From contig NZ_BOSI01000001.1 in the NCBI RefSeq assembly GCF_018403265.1, forward strand, positions 1,116,001-1,180,000: 64,000 nucleotides of DNA, in the 5' to 3' direction. The translations under genes and the position numbers were made by a program. The notes beneath the pieces were generated by a model. It did no database searches. It saw only the letters and a list, made by a program, of their open reading frames with translations, and was not told the origin of the DNA. This document shows positions 16,657 to 24,948 of the stretch, in pieces (position 1 is the stretch's first letter; each line of letters starts with the position of its first letter). This DNA comes from Paenibacillus sp. J31TS4 (lineage in GTDB: Bacteria; Bacillota; Bacilli; Paenibacillales; NBRC-103111).

Positions 16657-17418
16657 TCAAACGGTCAGCACATTCACACCCGCGTCCCGGAACTGTTGGA
16701 CGTCGTAGGCGGGCACCTCTACTCCGGTAATGAGCGTGTGGATGGCGCTGTTCGGGGCGACCTTATGCAGAGACAGCTTGCCGATCTTCGTTTCGTCCGC
16801 CACGACGATCACCTCCTGTGCGGCCCGGATCATCCCCTGCTTGGCGACCACGAGCTGCGCCTCCGGGTGCATGAGACCGTGCTTCGGGTGGATGGCGGGC
16901 GTGCCGAGGAAGGCTTTGGACACATGAACCGACTTCAGAACATGATCGGTGAACATTCCATTCAGCATATAGCTCGACGGATAAAGCTCTCCTCCGGTGA
17001 CGGTAACCCGGACGCCGGGGGCGTCTCTCAACTCGGCGGCGACATTCATATCGTTGGTGACGACCGTCAGATTCATCTTATGGGTCAGATGTCTAGCGAT
17101 ATGCAGCGTGGTCGTCCCGGAATCGATAATGATATGGTCGCCGTCCTCGACGAGGCTGGCGGCCATTCGGCCGATCCGGATCTTCTGCTCCAGCTGGACG
17201 GTGGATCGTTCGTTGAAGGAAGGCTCCCGGTTCGTCAAGCCCTCGACGATCACGCCCCCGTGGGTCCGCTTCAGCAGCCCTTCCTGCTCGACCTCCGCCA
17301 AATCTCTGCGGATCGTCGCCTCATGCACGCCGAACTCCTGCGCAAGCGCAGAAACGGACGCGGCCTGATGCTGCCTCACATATTCGACTATTTTTATCTT
17401 TCTTTCGGCAGCTAGCAA
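16657..17418 (-). CDS. DeoR/GlpR family transcriptional repressor
   Basis: A 253-residue DeoR-family regulator. The N-terminal winged helix-turn-helix is clear (VSALAQEFGVHEATIRRDLAEVEQEG, about 18-43, with RTHGGVI after it) and the C-terminal DeoR sensor domain shows IIIDSGTTT and NDMNVAAEL motifs, the fold that binds phosphorylated sugars or polyols. The start is TTG at 17418 with AAGGAG 12 bases upstream, slightly long; a nearby ATG is out of frame. It is the first gene before the TarJ-like dehydrogenase (88 bases apart), so it probably represses that gene and perhaps the ugp operon, with a polyol phosphate as inducer. Confidence 0.9.
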   Translation of the reverse strand: MLAAERKIKIVEYVRQHQAASVSALAQEFGVHEATIRRDLAEVEQEGLLKRTHGGVIVEGLTNREPSFNERSTVQLEQKIRIGRMAASLVEDGDHIIIDSGTTTLHIARHLTHKMNLTVVTNDMNVAAELRDAPGVRVTVTGGELYPSSYMLNGMFTDHVLKSVHVSKAFLGTPAIHPKHGLMHPEAQLVVAKQGMIRAAQEVIVVADETKIGKLSLHKVAPNSAIHTLITGVEVPAYDVQQFRDAGVNVLTV

Positions 17419-17577
17419 TTGTGTTCATTTCTCCTTCTTGTAAGCGATTGCGACCGCTCATTTGTTTGTACACTATGCTCACTATTGCTCGTTTCTGCAA
17501 ATTCAGATTACTCTTGGCCAAACCTACTTGTCAAGGGATGTCACCAAAAAACTTACAAGCATTCTCTCTTCATGCAT

Positions 17578-17626
17578 ACAAAAAAAGCCGCTCTATCTGC
17601 CGAAGTTCCAGCAGACAAGCGGCTTT
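17578..17626 (-). terminator. Terminator of the metallophosphoesterase gene
   Basis: AAAGCCGCT and AGCGGCTTT pair around an inner CTGC/GCAG stem; on the minus strand the tail is TTTTTTTG. The 369-base stretch 17419-17787 holds this hairpin and the leader of the DeoR gene; I see no credible gene in it. Confidence 0.8.
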
Positions 17627-17787
17627 GCATGTCCTTCCGGGCAGTCCTGCGAAGGTAGACGCAGGAAGCGGCAATCTTGGTATGCTTTCCAAGCAGGCAG
17701 CGCTTCTCGACTTGCAATGGCATTGTGCAAACATGCACAAACCTGCGCAGAGCCACGCAAGCCCGCGCAGCCGTCCCGTCCGGGACG

Positions 17788-18951
17788 CTATCCGTTCCCC
17801 GCGCACTCTGCGCCCGGTGCCCGGAACCGGACGATAAGTTCAATGATCTCCGAGCGGGACGCCAGACGGATCGGCGGTCCCCACGAGCCGTAGCCCGACG
17901 AAACGACGACATGCATCTTGTCCTTGCGCATATAGCCCCAGTCCAGCTCGAACAACCGGCGGGTAATCCAATGGTTGGGCGCAAACTGGCCGCGGTGGGT
18001 ATGCCCGCACACTAGCAGATCCGCCCCCGCGGCGGCGGTCAAGGCGAATTCATACGGCTGGTGGTCCATGACGAAGACCGGACGCGATTTGTCAACGCCA
18101 GCGAGCAGCGCGGCCGTGGCCAGGCGGCCTCCCTCCTCGGCCGTCTCGGCGGTCTTGTCCTTGCGTCCCGCGACATAGAAGGCTCCATCCGCCGCCTCGG
18201 CCACCTCGTCCCGCAGCAATCGGACGCCGATGCTCTCCATCTGGCGGGCATGCTCCTCGATATGGCCTCCGTAATACTCGTGGTTGCCGAGCACCGCATA
18301 GATGCCGAAGCGGGCACGCAGGCGCTCCATCGTCCGGGCCATCCCATTGCGGAGGAACGGCTCGATGACGTCGTCCAGAATATCGCCGGGCAGCAGGATC
18401 AGATCCGGCTGCATGGCGTTCATCCGCTCCACCATCCGGCCCAGATGGCGGTTGCCGACGACGTTGCCCAGATGAAGATCGGACGCCACCGCGATCCGGA
18501 GCTCCTCGAGCCCTCCCGCCGGCTTGTCGATTGTCATCTCGTAGGTTCGCACGATCGGATTCCATGCATTCCAGGAGCCCCGCAGCAGCAGCACTATCAG
18601 GATTGCCAGCGCCGCGGTGCCGACCGCGAGCACCGTCGTCCTCGGCGGCATGCCGGACAGACGCAGCAGCCAGGCGGCGAGGTCCGCCGCCGGCAGCAGG
18701 AGGACGGCGAATTCGAAGACGGCGAAGTAATAAGAGCCGATCACCTTGAGCAGCCGTCCCGGAGGACCCGACCGCGGAATACGGCCGAGCAGGTAGGAAA
18801 CGGCGATCACGGCAAAGACGATCAAGTAGGCGGCCGTAGAGGGCGGGGAGCCCAACGCCTGCCAATAGTAGAGGCCGTGCCAGCCGATGTACACATTCAG
18901 GGAACTATAAACAAGCAGGACAACGACCAGCATGAGCGCGCGTCGAACCAA
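17788..18951 (-). CDS. Membrane-anchored metallophosphoesterase (YkuE-like)
   Basis: A 387-residue protein with four predicted N-terminal membrane segments (within about residues 5-125) and a calcineurin-type phosphoesterase domain. Metal-binding motifs in order are ASDLHLG, LPGDILDD, GNHEYY, MDHQP and GHTHRGQ, all intact. Such enzymes bind two divalent metals and hydrolyse phosphomonoesters or diesters; the membrane anchor suggests a lipid- or envelope-linked substrate on one face of the membrane. It is a single-gene unit with its own terminator, followed downstream by the DeoR gene. Natural substrate unknown. Confidence 0.88.
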   Translation of the reverse strand: MVRRALMLVVVLLVYSSLNVYIGWHGLYYWQALGSPPSTAAYLIVFAVIAVSYLLGRIPRSGPPGRLLKVIGSYYFAVFEFAVLLLPAADLAAWLLRLSGMPPRTTVLAVGTAALAILIVLLLRGSWNAWNPIVRTYEMTIDKPAGGLEELRIAVASDLHLGNVVGNRHLGRMVERMNAMQPDLILLPGDILDDVIEPFLRNGMARTMERLRARFGIYAVLGNHEYYGGHIEEHARQMESIGVRLLRDEVAEAADGAFYVAGRKDKTAETAEEGGRLATAALLAGVDKSRPVFVMDHQPYEFALTAAAGADLLVCGHTHRGQFAPNHWITRRLFELDWGYMRKDKMHVVVSSGYGSWGPPIRLASRSEIIELIVRFRAPGAECAGNG

Positions 18952-18990
18952 AGGGGCACCGACCTTTCTCTATCTTGTATCGTTTCGGGA

Positions 18991-19035
18991 AAAGCAAAAC
19001 AGGCTGCCCACCGCCCGCATGGCGGCACAGCCTGT
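18991..19035 (-). terminator. Terminator of the CstR-like gene
   Basis: ACAGGCTG and CAGCCTGT close a hairpin with an inner GCC/GGC-rich stem at 18999-19035; on the minus strand TTTTGCTTTT follows. It begins 4 bases past the stop at 19039. Confidence 0.85.
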
Positions 19036-19038
19036 CGG

Positions 19039-19296
19039 TTAGCGGCTTTTGACGAGCAGCTCGAACGCCTGCTGCACCAGCTTGCTGGTATCCCGCCCGG
19101 CTTCCTTCTCGTCGAGAATACACTGCTCCAGATTGACGGCCACGATGTAGGCGATCGCTTTGTCGGCCGCGCTCCGGACCGCCGACAGCTGGCTGACGAC
19201 CTCCTTGCAGTCCTTCTCTTCTTCCATCATCTTCAGCACGCCGCGGACTTGCCCTTCCAGCCTCCGCAGCCGTTTCTTCGTATTGTCGTCATACTG
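19039..19296 (-). CDS. cstR: CstR-like persulfide-sensing repressor (CsoR/RcnR superfamily)
   Basis: An 85-residue all-helical repressor of the CsoR/RcnR/FrmR superfamily; start set at MQYDDNTKKRL, which leaves the normal family length. Cys31 (EEKDCKEVV) and Cys60 (VNLEQC) are present, but the copper ligand His that precedes the second Cys by four residues in CsoR is Asn here. That C-N-C pattern, with Cys at 31 and 60, is what I recall for S. aureus CstR, which senses persulfides and derepresses sulfide-oxidation genes. The C-terminus ELLVKSR also resembles CstR. No sulfurtransferase, TauE or rhodanese gene is adjacent, so its targets must be elsewhere or it represses itself. Confidence 0.8.
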   Translation of the reverse strand, partial: QYDDNTKKRLRRLEGQVRGVLKMMEEEKDCKEVVSQLSAVRSAADKAIAYIVAVNLEQCILDEKEAGRDTSKLVQQAFELLVKSR

Positions 19297-19460
19297 CATC
19301 CTTCTTCTTCCTTTCCGCATCTTCCCGCTAGGGGACATGTCTATCTCAAAGTGTACCCCAACTGCAGGCGAAAAGGAAGCGGCTCGCCCGGAGCCCTCCC
19401 ATGTCGGCCTTCCGATTCCCTCCCGCTCTCACGGCTGTTCAGCCCCCTCGTCCCAGACAA

Positions 19461-19495
19461 GAAAAAAGCGGGCCTGCACCATCCGGTGCAGGCCC
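19461..19495 (-). terminator. Terminator downstream of the amidase gene
   Basis: GGGCCTGCACC-ATCC-GGTGCAGGCCC is a perfect 11-bp stem (19470-19495), with TTTTTT after it on the minus strand. It lies about 170 bases past the amidase stop and just upstream of the cstR leader. Confidence 0.85.
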
Positions 19496-19664
19496 ACCTC
19501 TACCCAGTATTCGTCGAAACGAGGTTAATGTCCGTTAGCCGTCGCCGTCCGCTCTTGCGTTCTTAAGCACGCCCGCGAGGCTCCAAGCGCAGCGTTCGCC
19601 ATCCCGTCACGGCCACGTCTGCCGGCTTCCGCCGACCGGCGGACGGTTCGAGCCGCCCTCCGGC

Positions 19665-21590
19665 TTACTTGCCGCTCGGGTCGACGACGTCCACGTCGCT
19701 CTTCTTCACGAATGCGATGCGGTGGTTGAACGAGATCTGATAGAATTCCTCCTCGCCCTGGATCACCTTGTACGTCTCGGGTGCGTTGTACAGCTTGGCG
19801 TAGTATTCCGTCGATTTGATAGGACCGGTCGCGACATACTTCTGGCCCGCCGGAATCGTGTATTGGAGTGCCATCCGGTTGCGGACCGGAATGCCCGCCT
19901 TGGTGTACGCCGCTGGCTCGGGAAACGCCGCCCCGTACACGGGGATGGAGGCCGCGCCTTTTTTCGGCGTCACGAGCATTCCGCTTCCGGGGACGGTATT
20001 CTTGCCCTTCGGATTGTGGAACCATGCCTTCTGCCCCCCGAAGTAGATGGCGGTCCAATCGCCCTGCTCGTCGGCCTGGTAATAGCTTTGCCCGAAGACT
20101 GCCTTGTCGCCCCAATCGTTGATCTTGATCGTGCCGGGCGAGCCGTCCGGATGAAGCGCAGGATCGCTCAGCAGCGGCGCATCGAAGCTGGGCGCGGAAT
20201 AAAGGGGCAGGAAGCTGACTGGCTGGGGCTCGAGCGGTTTGCCTCCATACTCCAGCGGAGGCATGTTCTGTTTGAAGTTCCCGTTGATGGTGACGATGCC
20301 GCTTTTCTTGTCCTTCTTGCCGGATTCGAACGGCTCACCGAGCAGCGTGAAGTAATGCGCCCAATCCCAATAGGCGCCCGGATCCCAATGCATGCCGGTC
20401 TGATTCGCCGGAGCCAGACCCGGCAGCTCGTCGTGACCAAGAATATGCTGCCGGTCAAGCGGAATGTCATACTGCTTGGCCAGATATTTCACCAGGCGGG
20501 CCGACGCGTGGTACATCTGCTCGCTGTACCATTTGCCTCCCTCGGCCGCAAAGCCCGAATGCTCGATCCCGATCGAATGGGCATTGATATACCAGTTGCC
20601 GGCTTGCCAGGCGACATCCTTGGGACGCACCATCTGCGTTACCTCGCCGGTCGTCGAGTCGATGACGTAATGGGCACTTACGTACGACTTGGACAGAAAG
20701 GTATTGATCGCCGATTTGTAGCTTCCTTCTACGTCGTGAATGACGATGTACTTGATCTTGAGGTCACCGTTCTCGGTCCGGTTGGCAAGGTCATAATTGC
20801 CGTAATCGGTCGCGCTGCCCGAATAGAGCGAGTATGCGGCTGGAATGTACCGGCAGGCGAGGCCGTTCGGACAATCGGCGCCCGATTTTTGGGCGCTGCG
20901 CAGGTGGAGCGTATCCAGCAGACTCGTGTTCGGCACGACGGCCGACGCGTTCAGCTTGGCGTATTGGCCGTCCGTAGTCACCGCCTCGACGCCCTGCAGC
21001 ATGGTCGCATAGACATCGTCCGCGAAGCTCTGCGCAAGCTCCTGCGCATCGGAGCCGCTGTATTTGGCGACGGCGGCGTACCAGTCGGAGGCGGTCGCGG
21101 GCAGGCTGCCGTGCAGCTCCCGCGCGTAGGAAGCCAGGAGGGCAGCTCCGCCCCGGATATTCTGCTCCGTGTCCAGCTTGAGCGCATCCGGAGAAACGCC
21201 CAGCAGGGCGGCTGCCGTATCGAGCGTGCGGAGTGCGGGATCGTTCACCCGGTCGTAATCCGGCTCCTCCGCGTCGCCTTTGGAATGGGCGGATAAGTGC
21301 TCGTTTGCCTGGGTCAGGTGCATGACGCCGTACCCCGCTCCCATGCTCGGTTCTCCTCCGTGCGACTCCCAGCGCGTCTCGTTGTAAGCAACGGACATCA
21401 GGACCTCAAGAGGGACGCCGAATTCCAGTGAAGCGCTTTCAAAAGCTTGCTGAAGCGGGCTGTCTGTTCCGGTGGCGGGCGGCGCCGCACGGGAAGGAAG
21501 AGCGGATAGGCTAGACGTCACGGTCAAGATGCCCGCGGTGAACGCGGTCAACAGCATGCGGTTCCTTCGCTTGCTCAAACGAATGGACAT
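19665..21590 (-). CDS. Secreted lytic-transglycosylase-like / N-acetylmuramoyl-L-alanine amidase
   Basis: A 641-residue cell-wall hydrolase. It starts with a Sec signal peptide (residues 1-35, cleavage near SRAA). Residues about 45-95 carry an SLT-like catalytic helix (MSVAYNETRWESHGG with a candidate Glu at 71, then GYGVMHLTQ). Residues about 278-425 form an Amidase_2/PGRP zinc domain: His285 in VIHDVEG, Glu343 in IGIEHSG, GHDELPG near 385-391 and MHWDPG near 400-405. The remaining about 200 residues probably form SH3-like cell-wall binding modules. The first domain would cut glycan strands and the second the muramoyl-alanine amide bond. It is transcribed alone. Whether the SLT part is catalytically active is uncertain. 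Confidence 0.9.
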   Translation of the reverse strand: MSIRLSKRRNRMLLTAFTAGILTVTSSLSALPSRAAPPATGTDSPLQQAFESASLEFGVPLEVLMSVAYNETRWESHGGEPSMGAGYGVMHLTQANEHLSAHSKGDAEEPDYDRVNDPALRTLDTAAALLGVSPDALKLDTEQNIRGGAALLASYARELHGSLPATASDWYAAVAKYSGSDAQELAQSFADDVYATMLQGVEAVTTDGQYAKLNASAVVPNTSLLDTLHLRSAQKSGADCPNGLACRYIPAAYSLYSGSATDYGNYDLANRTENGDLKIKYIVIHDVEGSYKSAINTFLSKSYVSAHYVIDSTTGEVTQMVRPKDVAWQAGNWYINAHSIGIEHSGFAAEGGKWYSEQMYHASARLVKYLAKQYDIPLDRQHILGHDELPGLAPANQTGMHWDPGAYWDWAHYFTLLGEPFESGKKDKKSGIVTINGNFKQNMPPLEYGGKPLEPQPVSFLPLYSAPSFDAPLLSDPALHPDGSPGTIKINDWGDKAVFGQSYYQADEQGDWTAIYFGGQKAWFHNPKGKNTVPGSGMLVTPKKGAASIPVYGAAFPEPAAYTKAGIPVRNRMALQYTIPAGQKYVATGPIKSTEYYAKLYNAPETYKVIQGEEEFYQISFNHRIAFVKKSDVDVVDPSGK

Positions 21591-21814
21591 AAAACAGCCT
21601 CCTTCTTCAATATGGGACCTTGTCCGCTAGCACGCCCTGCGAACCAACGGAAGCGACAGCGCAAGATGAGGATCCGGGGGCAATTGGTAGCTTATTCCAA
21701 AATATACGCCTCGACATTTGCTGCGTCAACGGCTCCTCACCAAATCGTGCCTTGCTGCCTAGACAAGCCCCGGGAGAGTAGGTCTAGCGGCAGATCCGCA
21801 TCTATGCGGACCCG

Positions 21815-21841
21815 GAAAAAAAGCCGCCTGGCGGCGGCTTT
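21815..21841 (-). terminator. Terminator of the toxin-immunity operon
   Basis: AAAGCCGCC-TGGC-GGCGGCTTT stem-loop (21820-21841) followed on the minus strand by a run of T. It lies about 42 bases past the stop at 21883 and closes the two-gene unit 21883-24863. Confidence 0.85.
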
Positions 21842-21882
21842 CGACGTTATTCGCTGTATACGATACTCCTCGTGCCATCGGC

Positions 21883-22233
21883 TCATCCCTGCCGATGCTT
21901 GCGCTGCTCCTCGAGCCAGATTTCGAGCAGCCGCTTCAGTTCAGGCGTCTCGATGCGGCAATCGGCCTCCTCGTCCTCGGCGAGCTGGTCGACGACCGTC
22001 GTCCACTCCGGCCCGATAACGAGAGCACAGACGTTGCCAGCAACTTCTTCTTGCGCAGACTGGCCGGCGAGCACACGGTCGATTGCCCCGAGCACCCACG
22101 GACCGCTCCCTTCTCCGCTCTGCACATCCGTATAGAGAAACATCTCCACCAAGGCCAGCTCCTCGGGGAGGCGCATCACCAGGAGACGCCTCCCCTGCTG
22201 CTCGATGGTTTCGATCCGATAGCTGTAGCTCAT
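21883..22233 (-). CDS. Candidate EndoU immunity protein, 116 aa
   Basis: A small acidic soluble protein with no signal peptide; I do not recognise the family. The start is ATG at 22233 (MSYSYRIETIEQQG) with GGAAGGAG 7 bases upstream. It lies 24 bases downstream of the EndoU-containing gene and upstream of a shared terminator, the position expected of a cognate immunity gene in polymorphic toxin operons. Its acidity (for example AEDEEADCRIETPELKR) suits an inhibitor that covers a basic nuclease surface. Immunity function is inferred from position only; a regulatory or unrelated role cannot be excluded. Confidence 0.6.
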   Translation of the reverse strand: MSYSYRIETIEQQGRRLLVMRLPEELALVEMFLYTDVQSGEGSGPWVLGAIDRVLAGQSAQEEVAGNVCALVIGPEWTTVVDQLAEDEEADCRIETPELKRLLEIWLEEQRKHRQG

Positions 22234-22256
22234 TTTCAAGCTCCTTCCAAGTGTCG

Positions 22257-24863
22257 TTAATACGGAAACGCGGAGATAATCCGGCCGCTTCGGTCCAGAT
22301 ACATCTGGATCGGAAGACCGTCCGCCGACGTGCCGGTATAGACGTTGCCGGTTACGTGGGTTCGGTTCGCAAAGGCCTCGTTGACGGCGTCGACGATCTG
22401 CTGCGGCTCCATCTCCTTCGGGAAGAAGCTCGAGAAGCCGCCGTTGCCCGCTTTCGGGACACCATCGACCGCCACCTGCGCGCGGTACACGCCGTTCCCA
22501 TCGGGAGCCGTTTCCGTGCCAGGAACGACCGATCCCCTGGCGTTCGGCATACCCTCGTAATGATAGCCGACCGCGCTCCCTCTGCGGTTCAGCTCTCCCT
22601 CGAGAATATGCTCGAGGGATCCAGGGCGGAAATTGGCGGTGTTGGCCAGCTGGCCGATGTCGCGGACCGGCGTTTCGGCCTCCGGCTCCGGGCTGCGGTT
22701 CGCGTCCGTGTCCCGGCCATCGCCGGAGCCGTCGCCGCGGTTGCCGTCGCCGTCCGGGCCGTCTCCGCTCCCGTGGCCGCTGCCGCCGTCGCCGCGGTTG
22801 CCGCCGCCGTCCGGGCCGTCACCGCGCCCGTGGCCGCTGCCGCCGTCGCCGCGGTTGCCGCCGCCGTCCGGGCCGTCGCCGCGCCCGTGACCGCTGCCGC
22901 CATCGCCGCGGTTGCCGCCGCCGTCCCGGCCGTCGCCGCGCCCGTGACCGCTGCCGCCATCGCCGCGGTTGCCGCCGCCGTCCGGGCCGTCGCCGCGCCC
23001 GTGACCGCTGCCGCCATCGCCGCGGTTGCCGCCGCCGTCCGGGCCGTCCCCGCGCCCGTGACCGCCGCCGCCGTCTCCGCGGTTGCCGCCGCCGTCCGGG
23101 CCGTCGCCGCGCCCATGGCCGCTGCCGCCGCCGCGTCCGCCGGCCCCAGCCGGTGACGGCGTCGCCTCACCGGACGGCGTGAAGCCGCGGACGTGGCCCG
23201 GCGGCTCCGGCGCTGCCGGGCGGCCGCCGGGCGTACCGCCCGCATGCCCGCCGCCTGCCGGCGGATGGCCGGCATGGGGCCGCCTCCCGCCGGCCATTCG
23301 GCTGAGCAGCCCTTGGAGCCGATGGGCCGCACCGTCCAGCTGCCGCCCCATTGGAATGCGGCTCAGGCCCATGTCGACCGCGAGCGCCAGAGCGTTCCCC
23401 GGTGTCAACAAGCTGGCGGGGTTGCGGATCGCCGCAGCGATCGAATGCCCGCCGCCAAGAACGCCGCTTATCGTCGAAACGGCACCGAGTGCGGGGAGAA
23501 ACTCAATGAACAGCAGGCTGACCGCCAGCATCCCCGCCAGAATCGCCGCCTGCTCCCAACCCGTCCGCCGGTCCCACCAGCTCTGCAGGCTGTCGAACAT
23601 GCAGGCAAAGCAGGTGCCGGTATCGTCCGCCACGACTGGTATCGTCATCCACGCCGCCGTCAGCAGAAGCACGAGTGCCGCCGCAGCCGCCGTTAACGGC
23701 CGATAGACCCGCTCCAGCCAGGAGCGGATGCCGTCCAGCTCCTCCTGTGCATCCGGCTCGCCGTACAGCAGCGTGAACCCGAGCCTTTTGCGTTCCCGGT
23801 AAAAGACAAGCAAATACGCAAACCGCTCCCGCGAGCGGAAAAACGCCAAAAAGCTGTTCAGCCACTCGGTGAATGGCCCGATCCACCGTTCACCCGGGAG
23901 GAGCGGCAGCCGGCTTCTGACCTGATTCAACTGTACGTAATCGTAGATGATCGCGCCCAGAAGCAGAGCAAGAAGTAACGGCTTCGTCGCGTAGCCGCTG
24001 CCGATCGCGTCATGCGCATGCCTGAGCCATCCCGGCATTCCATATTGTCCATTATACATTGCGTGATCAAGAATCACCCACAGCAGCAGCAGCGCCGGTA
24101 CAGCCGCCGATCCTCGCTTCGACTGCTTCCAAAAACGGACCGCGATGCCGATCCCGATCGAGACAAGCGACGTTTGGACAGCGTGGCCGTATGTAATAAT
24201 CGTCGGAAAGTAGCTAGGCTCCAGGTAGCCCGGAAACAAATCGGTAACGTTCCAATGGATGGATTTGCCGTCGAGCAGACTATACCCGTACGGAATGATG
24301 CCCGACGTCCATCGGCGGGCCGTTTCCTCCATGAACTGAAAGCCGGCTCCGCTCGCCGCACCGAGCATGGCGTAATCGCCCAGGCTAAGCGCGGAGGCTC
24401 TCCGGGAGACGAACAAGTACGCGCCGAGCGGCAGGAGCTTGAACACCTCTTCGGCAATCGGGGTCAGCACGGCTTGGCTCCAATGCGCATTGGTACTGGC
24501 CCCGAACCACTTGGTCAGCGAGGAGACGAACGCCCCCGTGAACGGCACGACAAGCCAGGCGGTTGCCAAAAAAAACAGCATGGCCTGCCGCCAGGTCACC
24601 GTCTTGCTGCGCGCCAGCAGCCAGAATTGAATCAGTACGTAGACCGACCATATATACTGCAGGAGCAGCCGCCTCGAACCGGGCACGAAAAACAAGCTGA
24701 CCAGAAAGCCGAGGAGAGCCAGCCAGGAGAGGCCCACATACAGCTTCCCGAGGAGAGGATAGCGGCCAGTCCATTTCTTCCACCACAAAGCCAACCTTTC
24801 CGACCAGCGGCGCAGCGTCAAGCGCACGTTATGTATCGACCAGATAGCGCATTCCTCCCCCAC
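22257..24863 (-). CDS. PrsW-like intramembrane protease fused to an EndoU nuclease toxin domain
   Basis: An 868-residue three-part protein. The N-terminal half is polytopic and carries PrsW-type glutamic protease motifs: EEVFK (138-142), GAGFQFMEE (172-180), GHAVQTS (226-232) and DHAMYN (266-271). Further membrane segments follow to about residue 470. A Gly/Asp/Arg-rich linker contains seven 19-residue repeats (582-714). The last about 117 residues (752-868) look like a bacterial EndoU RNase: HILEGEL, GYHYEG, a Lys near 804, FSSFFP, VYTGTS and a terminal IISAFPY; candidate catalytic residues are His752, His768 and Lys804. EndoU domains cleave RNA at uridines and are common toxin tips. The repeated linker and adjacent small gene support a polymorphic-toxin role. 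The start is uncertain: GTG at 24863 is the longest reading and no ATG lies near the first membrane segment. Confidence 0.8.
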   Translation of the reverse strand: MGEECAIWSIHNVRLTLRRWSERLALWWKKWTGRYPLLGKLYVGLSWLALLGFLVSLFFVPGSRRLLLQYIWSVYVLIQFWLLARSKTVTWRQAMLFFLATAWLVVPFTGAFVSSLTKWFGASTNAHWSQAVLTPIAEEVFKLLPLGAYLFVSRRASALSLGDYAMLGAASGAGFQFMEETARRWTSGIIPYGYSLLDGKSIHWNVTDLFPGYLEPSYFPTIITYGHAVQTSLVSIGIGIAVRFWKQSKRGSAAVPALLLLWVILDHAMYNGQYGMPGWLRHAHDAIGSGYATKPLLLALLLGAIIYDYVQLNQVRSRLPLLPGERWIGPFTEWLNSFLAFFRSRERFAYLLVFYRERKRLGFTLLYGEPDAQEELDGIRSWLERVYRPLTAAAAALVLLLTAAWMTIPVVADDTGTCFACMFDSLQSWWDRRTGWEQAAILAGMLAVSLLFIEFLPALGAVSTISGVLGGGHSIAAAIRNPASLLTPGNALALAVDMGLSRIPMGRQLDGAAHRLQGLLSRMAGGRRPHAGHPPAGGGHAGGTPGGRPAAPEPPGHVRGFTPSGEATPSPAGAGGRGGGSGHGRGDGPDGGGNRGDGGGGHGRGDGPDGGGNRGDGGSGHGRGDGPDGGGNRGDGGSGHGRGDGRDGGGNRGDGGSGHGRGDGPDGGGNRGDGGSGHGRGDGPDGGGNRGDGGSGHGSGDGPDGDGNRGDGSGDGRDTDANRSPEPEAETPVRDIGQLANTANFRPGSLEHILEGELNRRGSAVGYHYEGMPNARGSVVPGTETAPDGNGVYRAQVAVDGVPKAGNGGFSSFFPKEMEPQQIVDAVNEAFANRTHVTGNVYTGTSADGLPIQMYLDRSGRIISAFPY
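22722..23120 (-). repeat. 57-bp coding minisatellite (7 copies) in the toxin linker
   Basis: Seven head-to-tail copies of 57 bases encode GHGRGDGPDGGGNRGDGGS and close variants; the copy nearest the C-terminus (22722-22778) is the most diverged and copy 4 has GRD for GPD. The copies differ mainly by single bases, so unequal recombination or slippage could change the number. The product is an extended, charged, glycine-rich tether. Confidence 0.92.
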
Positions 24864-24948
24864 TCAAAATGCTTCATCCCTTTACCCAATGTTTGCGGCA
24901 TTGAAACGAGTTTTTTGGGGGTTTGCTTATTTTTTCCTGCTTTGTGCG

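Noticed and set aside
17419-17787. Plus-strand small genes in the gap before the DeoR gene
   Set aside because: Their frames run through the terminator hairpin at 17578-17626 and lack ribosome binding sites or family features.
18061-21296. Long plus-strand frames of about 500 codons each
   Set aside because: They are antisense to the metallophosphoesterase, cstR and amidase genes and show only low-complexity Arg/His/Gln-rich translations.
22083-23156. Plus-strand protein with Ala-Val repeats opposite the toxin linker
   Set aside because: It is the complement of the 57-bp coding repeats. The minus frame has membrane segments, an EndoU domain and an adjacent gene with a good ribosome binding site, whereas the plus frame has none.
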